Shown: one piece after another, positions 1 to 11,162 of the stretch
Layout: each line of letters begins with the position of its first letter
Numbering within the stretch: position 1 is the stretch's first letter
Origin: Gambelia wislizenii
Lineage: Eukaryota > Chordata > Lepidosauria > Squamata > Crotaphytidae
Assembly (NCBI GenBank): GCA_030847615.1
Contig: JAUMIR010000002.1
Coordinates: 197,949,809 to 198,013,808, forward strand
Direction of reading: 5' to 3'
Length of the DNA stretch: 64,000 bases
The notes under the pieces: generated by a model
What the model was told of the DNA's origin: nothing
The model's input: only the letters and a program-made list of their open reading frames with translations
Database searches by the model: none
Made by a program: the position numbers and the translations under genes

Positions 1-992
1 GGACATTTTAAATCTGTTGGCTTCGTCCTATAGAGTTCTGGAACTTGTAGGTTTGGTGAGGTGCTTAGAAGTCTCTGCTAGAAAGCTCTAGAGCTGTAGT
101 TCAGTGGTGAAGTTCACCAAAACTCTCAAGCAGAGACAAATCACCCAATGACAAATCACAAGATCCTGTAGGAAGAAGCCATGTTAGCTGAGGTGGTCTC
201 AAACCACTATAAATGTATAATGAAGATGAAGATGCTTTTAAGTTACGGTATGTTAAAATAGCAGTGTAACTCTTAATAGATTTTACCTAGGTTTACAATT
301 AGGAGTGGTTTATTTTATAGCACAGGGCAGTTACAGGTAGAGTTCTGATTTTTTTTTTAAGTAAAGGCATCTGTTTTCAATCCTTTTAAATAAGAAAATA
401 ATCAGCCACCTTTTAAATTAAAAAAGGGTAATTATAATATATGAACTAACTACTGCCCTTTGTGTTATGACTAATTACTTTCTTAAAGCAACTTTCCAAA
501 CTACTTTTAGAGTTCTGCTTAAAGTAGAGGTGGGAAGAAGGTAGCTCTGGATTGATACACTGGATGATAAGCAGAAAATGTGCAAGGTTTTTGACTCTTA
601 ATCATTTCACAATGATGATATCCAAACTACCCGCTTTCTCCTAAATCATACAGCTGAAATGAAGAAAGTGTGAGGTAACTGGTACAAATTTCCCTTTGGG
701 ATCACTGTGAGCTGTACTGAGTTCTCATCTTCCAGTTTGGAGCTAGAGCTCCAAATTTTCAAATTCAAAATGCATGTCTTTTGCACCAGTCTACTGTCAA
801 TGGATCTCAGAGGCCTGTGATGGTTTTCTTGTTAAAAACCAAACAAACTAGCAAACAAAAACCCAAACAAAGTAGATCCCAAAAAGTCTGAAGTCTCCCT
901 ATCCTTGTTTTAAACTTATTGTTTCATCCTGAAAGATGTCTAAGCAATGGCAAAATCTGAGCTGATATAAAATCCTACTGGTATAAAATCTA
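1..992. other. No gene recognised; AT-rich non-coding stretch
   Basis: No reading frame with recognisable protein content and no repeat that I can name. Several A- and T-runs. Confidence 0.5.
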
Positions 993-1154
993 CAAGCCAG
1001 CATGGCATAGTGGGACTATGACTCTGGAGACTAGGATTTGAATCCCTGCTCAGCCATGAAAATCCACTGGGTGACCTTGAGCAAGGCACACACTTTTAGC
1101 CCACAGAAAAGGGTGTCATAAATCAGAAATGACTTGAAGGCACACAACAACAAA
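993..1154 (+). mobile_element. tRNA-derived SINE (ACAACA-tailed), internally deleted
   Basis: Begins with the AGCCAGCATGG head, has the CORE/MIR-like segment 'CTGGGTGACCTTGAGCAAG' and ends in the BovB-like tail 'CAGAAATGACTTGAAGGCACACAACAACAA'-type sequence. The part between the core and the tail is shortened compared with the copies at 9.54 and 38.63 kb. Confidence 0.85.
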
Positions 1155-1334
1155 TTAAACCCAGCAATCCCAACCCCTGCCTAAGATAACTGCTTTTTTA
1201 AAAGAAACAGCAACATGTTTCTACCCTAATGATTAAGCAAGCATACCAGTTTCCAAGGGATTGAGGTTTCAGACATTCCCTTAAAGGGCCAGAAAGCAAC
1301 CAAGGTAGCAAACTGGGTTTCGTGTAGCTTTTTT

Positions 1335-1560
1335 ATTGTGTGCCTTCAAGTTGTTTTCAACTTACAGCAACCATATGGCATGATAGGTTCTATCACAGGT
1401 TTTTTTGACAAGAGTTGTTCAGAGGAGGTGTCTTTTGCCTCTCTTTGCCGCTGAGATAGTGTTACTTGGCCAAAATCACCTTGGGCTTGATGACATGGGA
1501 GGGGGTAACCATCCAATTGAAAATCGGACTTCTTTGGCCCAGAGTTGCACTGGAGCTACT
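1335..1560 (-). mobile_element. tRNA-derived SINE, degraded, reverse orientation
   Basis: Reads as the reverse complement of the same SINE: 'TGTGTGCCTTCAAGTTGTTTT' is its tail, followed by a degraded middle and a core resembling 'GGCCAAAATCACC'. The tRNA-like head is barely recognisable. Confidence 0.7.
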
Positions 1561-1604
1561 CTGCACAATATTCAGACCACTCTGGTCTGGATTTAAGGGC
1601 CACC

Positions 1605-2224
1605 TACCTGGCCAAAAAGTCTGAATCTCCCTACTGGATTGTTATCCCCTGCTGTAGGTCTGTCACCGCTGCCTAGCCAGGCACCTCTTCCCAAAGAGCT
1701 TCATGCATACTCTTTAACAAGCCAGAGCCACAGCATATGGCCAATCGTTCTGAGGGTCTGAGCGAGCAACTCTGTCTGTCACAGTTGCTACCTCTGAGCT
1801 CAGAATGGCTGTACGCCAGGAAGGCAGATCCCCAGCTTATGGCCACTCGTTCTGAGGGTCAGAGCAAGCAACTCCACCCAGCAGAGAACAGGCACCACCA
1901 CTTTCCCCTTCCTTGGCGTTGCTGCGCTGGCTCTGCATTTCTGGTGCATGGTGAACAAGTGATTGTGTGCTGGAAAAGCAAAGCTGGTGGTGCAGAGGAA
2001 AGGAAAAAATGGTAGCACCAGTTTGGCAGCACTTGTCCTGCCTCCTCCCCCACCCCCAGAATCTAATGTGGATCCTTTGTCCACACTATAGTTTTCTTCA
2101 GAGTTTGCTGGAAACTCCAGAGAAAACTGTCAGTCTTCCAAAACCAGGGGTCCATCTTATACGAGCCCTCCAAAATTGAGTGCCTTGCAGTAATGGTATT
2201 TCACAGCAGCTGCAACTTGTCCTA
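1605..2224. repeat. Unassigned stretch with a 37-bp direct repeat
   Basis: A 37-bp unit at 1736-1772 recurs at 1838-1874 with few differences (both contain CGTTCTGAGGGTC), spaced 102 bp apart, as from a partial tandem duplication. The small open frames here on both strands look like chance. Confidence 0.5.
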
Positions 2225-2640
2225 ATGTTTAGGGGTCCCCCCCCACAGCTTCACATGCTTGTGGTGGTGTGAGTGAATTACTCACGTTTTTACCTACTGT
2301 AATCTGCCGCCGCCAAACTGTTTTTAAAAAACAACAACACTGTTTGCACCTTGAGCTAGAGCAATATTTTGCATTTGCAACAAAAAGGTAAAGAAACAAC
2401 ACCCCATTATCTTGCCTTAGCGCTCGCTCACTAAGGTAAAAAATCAACATGGCAACGCCAGGCACTTGCCCTGTTAGCAAGCCCTGATCCCAGCTTTGCA
2501 CTTCCTCTCCTTTTCCTTTGTTTTTGGCCCCACGTTTTTGGCCCCCCATCCTTCTGAATATGGCAAAACAATGCAGGATCTCATTAAGACAGGTAGGATT
2601 CTCCTTGCATTCCATGAGGAGTATTTTCACCATTTAGACA
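2225..2640 (-). mobile_element. Unclassified interspersed element, family shared with 6452-7075
   Basis: The right end, read on the minus strand (GTCTAAATGGTGAAAATACTCC...), matches the plus-strand start of the 6452 element (GTCTAGATGATGAAAAATCTCC...) for about 70 bases. Both also share a 'GTGAGT-AATT-ACTCRYG' block near the other end. Probably a non-autonomous DNA transposon; the superfamily is not determined. Confidence 0.5.
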
Positions 2641-2699
2641 GCCCCCTAGTTTTAGGTAGTATTACCCTGAGGCTGGTATGGATAGATTTTATCATTAGT

Positions 2700-2763
2700 G
2701 TAGACAAAGACTTAGTGGGTCATAATTCAATGCTCAAACCACTGCACCACCCTGGCTCTCTCT
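2700..2763 (-). mobile_element. SINE head fragment
   Basis: The reverse complement begins GAGAGCCAGGGTGGTGCAG then TGGTTTGAGCATTG, the tRNA-like head of the ACAACA-tailed SINE. The remainder is missing or unrecognisable. Confidence 0.65.
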
Positions 2764-4237
2764 TTCCCATGGCTAGGAGCTGGATTTCTTAACTCCACCT
2801 GGTTCCTTGAGCATTCTTTCTGTCCCAGCTCCTCCTCCCTATTCATATTGCCTAGGATGGTGGTTCTCTCAATCTTTCACTAGTGATGAGCGGCACAGTA
2901 ATATAAGTGACAGTTTGGGAGCACCACTGTTTCTAGGCTCTTACTGCCTGACTGATGATAGCAGGTATCTATGTAAGGACTTTTTTTTTTTTTTTTGGTG
3001 GCAGTTAATTGCTGCTGTCCTCCTATGGCCCCTTGACTCAAAGTATCATGCAAGCTCACTTTGCATTTGTGAAGAACTGCCTGAAAAGTTACCTGTGTGC
3101 AGACCTTGGAAAAGTTACTCTTTGGGATTCCTCCCACCCCCACCCCCTGCATGGAGTTGTAGTGTAAAATATTTTAACATTCACAGGCTCTGCCTGTGTG
3201 TTAGCCTCACATATGTACTTGTTCTGTGACACCTTAAAAACTTAACAAATTTGTTGTGGTATATTTTTTAGTGGATGCTGTTATCCACAAAACCTTATGC
3301 CACAATTTACATTTAAATCTTGTCTTACTGTGATAAGCTACAGCAATTTCTCCTCTGGATTTTGTATGTTTGTTGTCTTCTCATCTTATTTATCAGCCAG
3401 TTTTTCTTTTAGATATGTCAGGAGTATCTTCTCCCTCTCCTTGTGTGTTAATTATGTTAGTGTAACAAGGGCCTCCCAGTAGGTTTCCAAAGAAGTTGGG
3501 AGGGAAACAGAGGAGCCTGACCCACACACCTCCAGCATCTGTTTGGTGGAACTGTTGGGAGACCTGCACAAAACACAGCACAAGTGAGGCTCTTTATATT
3601 TTATAATTAGTCAATCTACAGGCTGTTTGGCAAAGTATCTGGTTGTTTCATGACATTGTTGAGAAACACACACACACACACATACACATTTTTGGCTGCA
3701 TGCAACCCCAGAGTCAGTGGTTGCACCCTGCAGATCCCTCTGAACCTCCCTTGCTTTGAATTTCTTTTTTTTAACAGAAAAACTTTAGTAGTTTAGAAGA
3801 TGGCAGGCCCTCGCTTTCTAAAATTAAAAAGTGACATTAGAAGTGGAAGACTTAATTTTTCTAAAAGCATCCCCATACTTTCCTACTGTCCTGATTGGGC
3901 AGGGCCAGTCTTGATTAGTCTTCCTTGGTCCCACTTTTCCAGCTGCTTTTCAAATGCCTTCATGTCTCTCTCCTTCCACTTTCTCTTTTTGTCTTCAGCT
4001 TACTTCAATTGCTGCAAGCTGAGTTCAAAGTATAAAAATAGTTTGCACTCTGTTAACTCAGCTGAGAGAAGAATTAATTGCCCATCCCAGTAGGCTCGGG
4101 CAAAAGCAAATTGCTGCAGCCTCTCCTAGCTTGTCTGTTCTTCCTTATTAAAAAAAATTACCATCTTAACCACACTGATGTTGGTTGGCCACGTGGGTTC
4201 TAGTTTCCATCTGTAAAAGTAACTAGTTACAAATAAT
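2764..4237. other. No gene recognised; small simple repeats
   Basis: Contains a 16-base T run (2981-2996) and a short (CA)n at about 3666-3682. Open frames of 60-140 codons occur on both strands but show no domain, overlap each other and have low-complexity stretches. Confidence 0.5.
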
Positions 4238-4920
4238 TACCGTATATTCCTGCATTCAAGACTACTTTTTAACACTTGAAAATCTCCTCAAAAGTGGGGG
4301 GGGGGTCTTATATCCCAGTAGATCTTTTCCCCTGCTGTGAGAATGATTGAAGTGTTAAATGGCCTGGGCAGTTTTCCCAGCAGATCCTTCCTCCTGCTAT
4401 GAGAATAACTGCTTTGCCTTGAAGAGTTAAATGGCCCTCCATTTAGCTCAGGAGATTCAAAATGATGTTTCTTTTCAGGACAAGTTAGCCTAAAATTAGA
4501 ATTTCTGGATTTAAACTTATCATTTTGCATCAAGTTTTGTCTATGGTGAAATTCTCTTGTCTGCCAATGTGGCTCTAAAATCATTAATGTGCTCATTCAT
4601 TAATGTGCTCATTCAAAAATTTGGGATTTGATAGCTTCATATTAACCAACTTACAGTATTAATGCAACCTTACTTTCCAAAGATTGAACACCACAGAGAT
4701 TTTTCAAAGTATCCCATGCTTTTTTAGCTGTTCTCAGTCCTTTAATTTCACAGACTATTCCATCATTACACCCACTGAGCTGGCTGGCTGGTGGCGAACA
4801 GGCTTTCCAGCCAGGTGGCTGGCTGGCTGAGGGGGGGGGCAAACTCTATATTTTAACTTAAAAATTGGGGGGGGGGTAATCTTATGCGCCCAGTCATCTT
4901 ATACGCCGGAATATACCGTA
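4238..4920. mobile_element. Terminal-inverted-repeat DNA transposon (about 680 bp), non-autonomous
   Basis: The left end TACCGTATATTCC (4238-4250) and right end GGAATATACCGTA (4908-4920) are inverted copies with one mismatch, and the following G-runs and 'CTTATA' blocks are also symmetrical. Inside is a degenerate direct duplication: the blocks starting near 4317 and 4379 both read CAG-AGATC-TTCC-CCTGCTRTGAGAATRA and then GTTAAATGGCC. The termini may be flanked by TA. The interior does not encode a transposase. Confidence 0.75.
4651..4842 (-). pseudogene. Possible gag-like (UBN2/copia-type) coding scrap inside the 4.24-kb element
   Basis: A minus-strand frame of 63 codons ends in a segment containing 'TAKKAWDTLKN'. 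This resembles the tryptophan motif of UBN2-type gag polypeptides of copia-like elements (the family is typically TAKEAWDTL). The first half of the frame is low-complexity proline/serine from a GGCTGG-rich region and is unlikely to be coding. If real, it is a captured fragment of a retroelement gag, far shorter than a complete domain. Chance similarity cannot be excluded without a profile search. Confidence 0.3.
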
Positions 4921-5010
4921 GTTGCTTGCTTGCAGGACTATTGTGACATGTTAAAGGTCTCTGAGACTGAAAAAAGATCCCCCCCCCCGCTTCCCAAAGT
5001 TACCCAAATC

Positions 5011-5432
5011 TAAGCTTGAGTGTCAGACTGGGACTTGAGAGAACCAGGTTCTTATCTGCAGTGAGCCATGAAACTCAGCTGGGTGACCTTGGGCTAGGAA
5101 CTATCTGTCTCAGCCTAACCTACCTCACAGGGTGTAAGGATCTGGGGGCAGGGAGGAGGAGTGTCATGTACATCACTGCTTTTTCAGCTATCTGATATGG
5201 GGGACTGGCAGGGTTTTCTTTCCCCTGTGCCAGGAATCGCTACCATCTTTGTGCTAATTAACTACATCACTTTAATTCTTTCCTGGAAAATCTTTGTTGA
5301 GTAGCAGCCAAAAACATGCAGATAGGCACCAGTCCACAGACCACCACACCAAGGAGCACTAATGTACACCACCTTGAGCTCATTGCATGAAAGGCAGGAT
5401 ATAAATGCAGCTCAGTGTGAATAATAAATAAG
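5011..5432 (+). mobile_element. CORE-type SINE with L2-like 3' tail
   Basis: Contains 'GCTGGGTGACCTTGGGCTAG', then 'CTCAGCCTAACCTACCTCACAGGGT', and ends with 'CACCTTGAGCTCATTGCATGAAAGGCAGGATATAAATGCAG' and AATAAATAA. This is the MIR/CORE-SINE layout with an L2-type tail. About 170 bp near 5190-5360 do not fit and may be a later insertion or diverged sequence. Confidence 0.65.
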
Positions 5433-6225
5433 ATTCGTGGCTACAATCGAGGATCAAAGTAGAGTCTTGGCACTTGCTGGTTGAACAGGTGTCTACTTGG
5501 TTCACTCTAGTTCATACAGGCTGATCAAGTTCAGAAATTGCGTCCTCAGTGTATTCAGATTGCTTCAAAAGCAACTTCATGATGTAGTTGGCTTTTATGT
5601 CCTAAACATTTTCTTAGGTCATCCTATGGTTTTTCATAGTCTTACCACAGAGAATGTTCCATCTGTGATCAGCCCAGGTATGTACTACTCTTTTAGATGG
5701 TAATTATATTAGGTTTTGAGTCAGGTAGCCTCAAAGTATGAGCTTGGAAGTAGCTAATTACAAATAACTAGTTTCTTGCAATTAATTCTTTTTACCCATG
5801 GAACTATTTTCTCTTACGCATGTTGCAGTTTCACTTACACATGTCTGAAAAAATATGTTCTCTCTAGGCATTTCTAGGTGTTCCAGTGCGATTCTATGTT
5901 ATGCTTGGGCCAAAAGTCATTCATTTCAATAGGGTTTCATGGTTTTGCATTTCCGTGGTAAGTCTGGTAATGTATCCTTGCAGATACGGAGGTCGTACTG
6001 CAAATTAATTGCAGATTAACAAAGGATAACTTAACTCCTTTTGTAGTGTAACGGTTAGTTTTCAAGCCACTGTTATAGTCAGACAACTCAAGATGACTAT
6101 TTAATTACTTTCAAAAAGGAAAATTATGCTTAAAAACGTGACTTATAATGACAGTTAATTACTTTTGAGTGTTGGACTGTAATTGTAACAAATTACTGTA
6201 TGTTGAAAGTAACTCTCCAGCTTCA
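5433..6225. other. No gene recognised
   Basis: AT-rich with no nameable repeat and no convincing frame. Confidence 0.45.
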
Positions 6226-6256
6226 CTGAAAGTCCCTTCCAATTCTGTGATTCTAT
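6226..6256 (+). mobile_element. CR1-type 3' tail scrap
   Basis: 'CCCTTCCAATTCTGTGATTCTATGG' is the terminal sequence of CR1-like LINEs (octamer ATTCTRTG). Confidence 0.55.
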
Positions 6257-6331
6257 GGTTGTAAGCTTGGAGTTTGGACAATATAGGTGCTACTCTTTAA
6301 GTGTTCAAACCTACCAAAAATCAGGCTTTGG

Positions 6332-6435
6332 ATCCCTTCACACTACACAGTTATAACAGTATGATTCCATTTCAGCTGCCATGGCAACAACCTATGGGAC
6401 CTTGGGATTTCCAGTTTAGGGAGGGGCATTTAGAA
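6332..6435. mobile_element. Palindromic MITE (CTTTCACACTACACAGTTATA family), one arm
   Basis: 'CCCTTCACACTACACAGTTATAACAGTATGATTCC' followed by 'GCCATGGCAACAACCTATGGGACC' is the left arm of the family also at 14.38, 26.28, 33.72 and 57.90 kb. The right arm is lost; only 'GGAGGGGCATTTAG' of the centre remains. Confidence 0.65.
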
Positions 6436-6451
6436 GTCCCAGGTATTGTCT

Positions 6452-7075
6452 AGATGATGAAAAATCTCCTCATAGAATGCAAGGAGAATACCTTTTCTCC
6501 CAACAAGATCCCATGGTGATTTGCTGTTATGGAAGCCCCCCCCCCCCAAAAAAAACCCCTGTAAAAATTATGCAGGAATTTTTAAAAATAATGTGTGGGA
6601 ATGCACATTAGTGCTTCTTAGTACAACCAGTTTGCATTGTTGCACATTCTGAAAGTCAAAAGCTGTTTGGTCAGACATGCGGGGTGGGGGTGGGGCTTGA
6701 CGGCAACAAAGTTGCCAGAACCATCATTTTTTAGTTTTGCAGTAGTGATCATGTGCAATTTTTTTTAGTGGCAAGGCAACCAAATAGCTTTTTTAAAGCA
6801 GAAAATCACACTTGCACACCTTAGATTTAAAGTTTTTTTTAAAAAAATGTGCAGTGGTGGCAACTTGTGGAGAATAAAAATGTGAGTAATTCACTCGTGG
6901 CCACCATCTTTATTCACAGGCATGCCTCTGTGTGAACTTCAAACACAGATAACTTTGCATACCTGTGATCTTGCAAAAAAACAACCACCATGGAGACAAA
7001 TGGACACTGCTGCAATTTTGTGTTAATGCGCAGCAATCCGCATTATATTGCCTCATGTAGATGAGCCCCCAGACA
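6452..7075 (+). mobile_element. Unclassified interspersed element, family shared with 2225-2640
   Basis: The start GTCTAGATGATGAAAAATCTCC matches the reverse complement of 2590-2640. The right end 'GCCTCATGTAGATGAGCCCCC' is a weak inverted match to the start (TCTAxATGA), suggesting terminal inverted repeats. There is a C-run and A-run at about 6537-6556 and no coding capacity. Confidence 0.5.
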
Positions 7076-7204
7076 GACCATTCCTCTAACACTGGCTGCA
7101 CTTTTTTCAGACCACCAAAGATGTCCCCTCCCTGAAGCCACCTGACATCTATGGGGTAGTGATAATTTGTAGTCTTGCTTACTCTGAATCTTATAATTCC
7201 TGTG

Positions 7205-7435
7205 TTGCTGGAAAAATGAACTGGACACAGTATTCCAGGTGAGACCTGACCAAGGCAGAATAGAGTGGCACTATTACTTCCCTTGATCTAGACACTATAC
7301 TTCTATTGATGCAGCCCAAAATCGCATTGGCCTTTTTAGCTGCCGCATCACAGCTGACTCATGTTCAACTTGTGGTCTACTAGGACTCCTAGATTCCTTT
7401 CACACGTAGTCTCGTTCAGCCAGGTCTCTCCCATC
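7205..7435 (-). mobile_element. CR1 LINE, internal ORF2 segment, inverted
   Basis: The sequence from 'ACACAGTATTCCAGGTGAGACC' through 'TTGATGCAGCCCAAAATCGCATTGGCCTTTTTAGCTGCCGC' matches the minus-strand CR1 at 30.5/33.6 kb and at 55.8 kb base for base over long stretches. It lies directly left of a plus-strand CR1 3' end. Confidence 0.8.
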
Positions 7436-7544
7436 TTGGGAAGAATGAAACAGGCAGTCATTTCTGGACTGATCACTTGGTTTGTTCAAACATCAGCTAC
7501 TCTATCTGGAGTGTTTTGTATTAATGATGTCCAGGACATGGCAG

Positions 7545-7712
7545 CCTTGGAGCATGGTGGGGTCTTCTTCCTTGGAGGTCTTTAAACAGAGGCTGGATGG
7601 CCATCTGTCGGGGATGCTTTGATCATGATTTCCTGCGTGGCAGGGGGTTGGACTGGATGGCCCTCATGGTCTCTTCCAACTCTACAGTTCTATGATTCTA
7701 TGATTCTATGAA
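7545..7712 (+). mobile_element. CR1 LINE 3' end with octamer tail
   Basis: Encodes the CR1 ORF2 carboxyl end (..SFF-LEVFKQRLDGHL-type) and then '...GGGTTGGACTGGATGGCC', ending in three near-perfect copies of TTCTATGA at about 7689-7712. Together with the inverted segment on its left it has the shape of a twin-primed insertion. About 110 bp between the two parts are unassigned. Confidence 0.85.
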
Positions 7713-8705
7713 ATAAATGCATGCATGCAGTGGTCAGTAAGAGATTCTGTTTTAAGGAGCAAAAGACACCAATGGCTTTAGAGAAACAAATGAAGGCTTT
7801 ATTGTAGGAACTCCATTCTAAGATAGGAAAGTTACTCGGAGTGCTATCCTAAGCTACATCTCTATGGAGAGCTGAGAGAGTTCTGGATAAGAGAAGAGGT
7901 GGAAACATCCCTAAGAGTATCAGTTTACATCACAGAGGGAGCAGAATAGGTAGACAAGCAGGGAGGACTGTGGGTCACTCAAGCTATCTAACCCTAATGG
8001 TACTGCCCACTCTGAGGCATTGACTCTTGCTAACTGTTGTTTGCACTTCTAACAAGGAATCAACTTTCCCACCCACTGCCAGAGATGACATGAAATAGTT
8101 TGTGAAGCTGTGAGTTTTAATGTTTGAGGCAAACAGAATTGCAGCTAGGGTTAGTCCCAGACATGATCAGAATGGAGGTGAGAGAGCTTAGCTGAAGCTC
8201 TGGAGTCATCTTTAGGAAGCAGGAACCGTCCCTAGACACCAAGTGGAGGAGCTATATCTGATTGAATGCTAATGCTTTGAATGCCTATCTATGCTCAGCT
8301 TGTGTGTGTGTAAATGAATAGTATCTCACAGAAATGCTCATAAGCTTCCAGAAATTCATTCCAAGGGAACAAAATCCCTGGGTAAACACTTGCCCTTCTG
8401 CAGTTCTCATTGCCTGGAGAACTGGAGGTGGGGTGGGGGCAAGGGCAGGACAAAGCATTTCTGTCTTTGTTTACTGGATTTTCTTGTACTTCTCCTGCAA
8501 GAGTTTCAATGGCAGAGCAAATGCTCTGCATGCTAGTAGCCCCATCCAGTCAAAGGGGTAGTAACAGGTGATGGGGAAGGCCTTTTTTAGTCTGAGAGTT
8601 TGGAAAACCATTGCCAATCAGAACAGATTAAAACATACTGAGCCAGAAGGACCAATAATTTGACTTGAGTATGAAGTAGTTTCCTTGCCAGAGGCTTGGA
8701 CAAAT
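7713..8705. other. No gene recognised
   Basis: Open frames at about 8295-8561 on both strands overlap and have no recognisable domain. Confidence 0.45.
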
Positions 8706-8790
8706 TTCCTTTGGACTATAACTTCCAGAATCCCCCAGCCTGCATGCCTATGCTGGATGGATGATTCTGGGAGTTGTAATACAAAGAAAG
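8706..8790. mobile_element. Palindromic MITE (CAACTCCCAGAAT family) fragment
   Basis: 'TTTGGACTATAACTTCCAGAATCCCC' and 'GGATGATTCTGGGAGTTGTAATAC' form imperfect inverted arms. Similar copies lie at 11.05, 12.33, 52.49, 52.82 and 58.98 kb. Confidence 0.6.
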
Positions 8791-9179
8791 GAATTTGCTG
8801 GGCTCTACATAGGGTCACCAGCTTTGTCAGTGGGTCTGCTCCAATGTCTTTAGCATCAGGCCCGTCTGTAGACATGAAGCTGGTAAAGCCTTTTCTTATC
8901 TATTTATTTCTCTGCTGGAAAAAGCATTGTTGGCTTAATTTCAGCCTGTTAAGCACAGTGTTAAAGACATAGGAACAGCCCAATAACCAAGCTGGAAAAC
9001 TAATCGACAACAACTAAAATCAGATGATTTAATGTCTCCAGCTCTATGAATATATGAAATTCCAGGGCTGTTTTCCTCAGGATCATATGCCTTATACCAA
9101 GTTCTGGAGGATTGTGGTGTTTCTTTCCTTTTAAATTAAAAATATGCTGGTAACAGAAAAAAATGTGGGCTCTTTTTAT

Positions 9180-9275
9180 GCCAATCACCATCCACATGCA
9201 AATTACCTCTCCACCTCACAATCCACTCCTGACACTCAATCTGTATCTACACCACCAGCCTCACAAGGGTCCTTC
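9180..9275 (+). repeat. Repeat shared in inverted orientation with 18595-18692
   Basis: 'CCAATCACCATCCACATGCAAATTACC' and the following 'CTCCACCTCACAATCCACTCC' recur as a reverse complement at 18.6 kb with few changes over about 70 bp. Both copies contain the octamer ATGCAAAT. Family unknown. Confidence 0.6.
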
Positions 9276-9536
9276 CCTCCTCTCACTCCCTCAGCCACTC
9301 ACCAGTCATGGGCAACTATAAGTTGTTCTCTCAAGAGTATGATCATTTGACACATGGTGTATGTTACACCAGGTACAGCTAGTTATATTTAAATTAATTT
9401 AAAACAAATGAAAAAAAAATCTTCACTCCTGGTTGTATTTTATTTATCTTTTTTGTAACGGTGGCTGGAATCATGTTGGTTAGTCTCAGCTAGAGTAGAC
9501 CCATTCAATTAATTCTTGAATGGTAAGTCAATACAT

Positions 9537-9768
9537 GGAGAACCAACATGGAATAGTGGTTTGAGTGTTGGACTGCGACTCTGGTAGATCAGGGTCTGAA
9601 TCCCTGCTCAGCCATGGAAACCCACTGGGTGACCTTGGGCAAGTCAAAGACTCTCTGAGCCTCAGAGAAAAGCAAAGACAACCCAACTCTGGATAAATTT
9701 TGCCAAGAAAACCTTGTGATAGGGTCACCATAAGTCAGAAACACCTTGAAGGTACACAAACAACAACA
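9537..9768 (+). mobile_element. tRNA-derived SINE (ACAACA-tailed), near full length
   Basis: Head 'GAACCAACATGGAATAGTGG', core 'CACTGGGTGACCTTGGGCAAG', tail 'GGGTCACCATAAGTCAGAAAC' then ACAAACAACAACA. The tail resembles the BovB 3' end, the presumed partner LINE. Confidence 0.9.
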
Positions 9769-11047
9769 TAGGTGAATTTCATTGATTCAGTGGATGTACT
9801 AGCAACAGAATTCTGGCTTTTCTCTTATTTCCACTACTGATAAACAACTAGTAAAGTGAGACATGAAGACAACTTCCTGCACTTTATTTAACCACCTTGT
9901 GACTTTGGGTTGGTGCGGTCATCTCCATGCGAGATGAACATAGAGTACTGAGGATATTATAAATCAGCTCTTCATTCTCTTTTTAAATTGCCTTATCCAT
10001 GCCTAGAGGTTTAGCTGCTATGATGATTTTGTGTTTATTTGGGATGTGTTAAATATGCATATATTAAATCAACAAACATATAGGGTTGAGCAGGTGAGGA
10101 GACAAAGAGGCAGGCATGTGTTTGCTCAAGCTAGCACTGCTACTGTTTCTGATTTGCTTGTCCTTAACACACCTACACACCATCAGAGCAAGGTCTGATG
10201 AAGCGGTCTGGAAAACAGTGGAGGGAAATCAGGAAACTGCTGGTGTAATCTTAGGTGCTTACTGAGAATTACTGAGAATTAAATCTCATTGAATTGAGTA
10301 GGATTACTCAGAGGCATGGTTACAGGGCATAGTCAATATTAATAGAGGGCAAATACCTTCAGATGATACAAAATTAACTGACACTGATGCTAAGTTTAGG
10401 AATGTGGCGGGCAACTTTTATGAATCACCCGCAGCTTCCCCCTGGAAGTTACTTAAGCCTACAATCCTAAACAAACTTGGCATTAATTCGGGTTCAGTTC
10501 AGGGGAACTCTGACAGTGTTGTAAGAGACTGATATCACATCAAGTACCATTTATTGTTACTTTCTTTATAAGCTGAATAGAACAAAAGTTTGGTTTATTG
10601 GCATACAATATGAATGGCCTCATGGTTCCAACACAAATCTGACAACTATCTGGCTGCAGTTTCTTTGCTAGATGGATTGACTTGATAATAATCCCATCAC
10701 CCTTCCCCCAAAACAACAGAGTTTCCACTCTGCATATAATCATACAACAGTGACCCAGGCATATGAACCTGAGTTCCCCTTGGCTGCTTTCTCAGCTTAA
10801 CCTAAATCATCATCTGCAGCATGGAGATAATGGTGTGGAGAGCCAAGCACCCTACCTCACAAGAGTGTTTTGATGATAAATGAGATGCTGAGATACAATG
10901 ATTAATGAAGGTCAGTCAGATAAACATCTCAGACAAAACATCTTTGACAACTAAGCCATTTGCCAGCTCTGTGTATCTCATCTCTACTGCTTTGTGTCAT
11001 CTACAGTAAGGTGTTGCATTGCAAATGTTTTCCTTTCTGTTTATTGG
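9769..11047. other. No gene recognised
   Basis: No nameable repeat. A frame at 10540-10743 (-) has no domain. Confidence 0.45.
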
Positions 11048-11162
11048 GTGGAAATCATGTGGACCTCCATATGTAGTTGCACTGCAACTCCCAACAGCCT
11101 TCACCATTGGCTGTGCTGGGTAGGGCTCCTGGGATATACATTTCAACATGTGGAAAGCTGCA
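11048..11162. mobile_element. Palindromic MITE (CAACTCCCA family), diverged
   Basis: 'GTTGCACTGCAACTCCCAACAGCC' and 'GGGCTCCTGGGATATACATTTCAACATGTGG' are degenerate inverted arms around a CATTGGCTGTGCTGG centre. Confidence 0.6.

Noticed and set aside
2807..3229. 140-codon plus-strand frame
   Set aside because: It contains a poly-Phe run from a T tract, has an opposing frame over the same bases, and shows no recognisable domain or codon bias.
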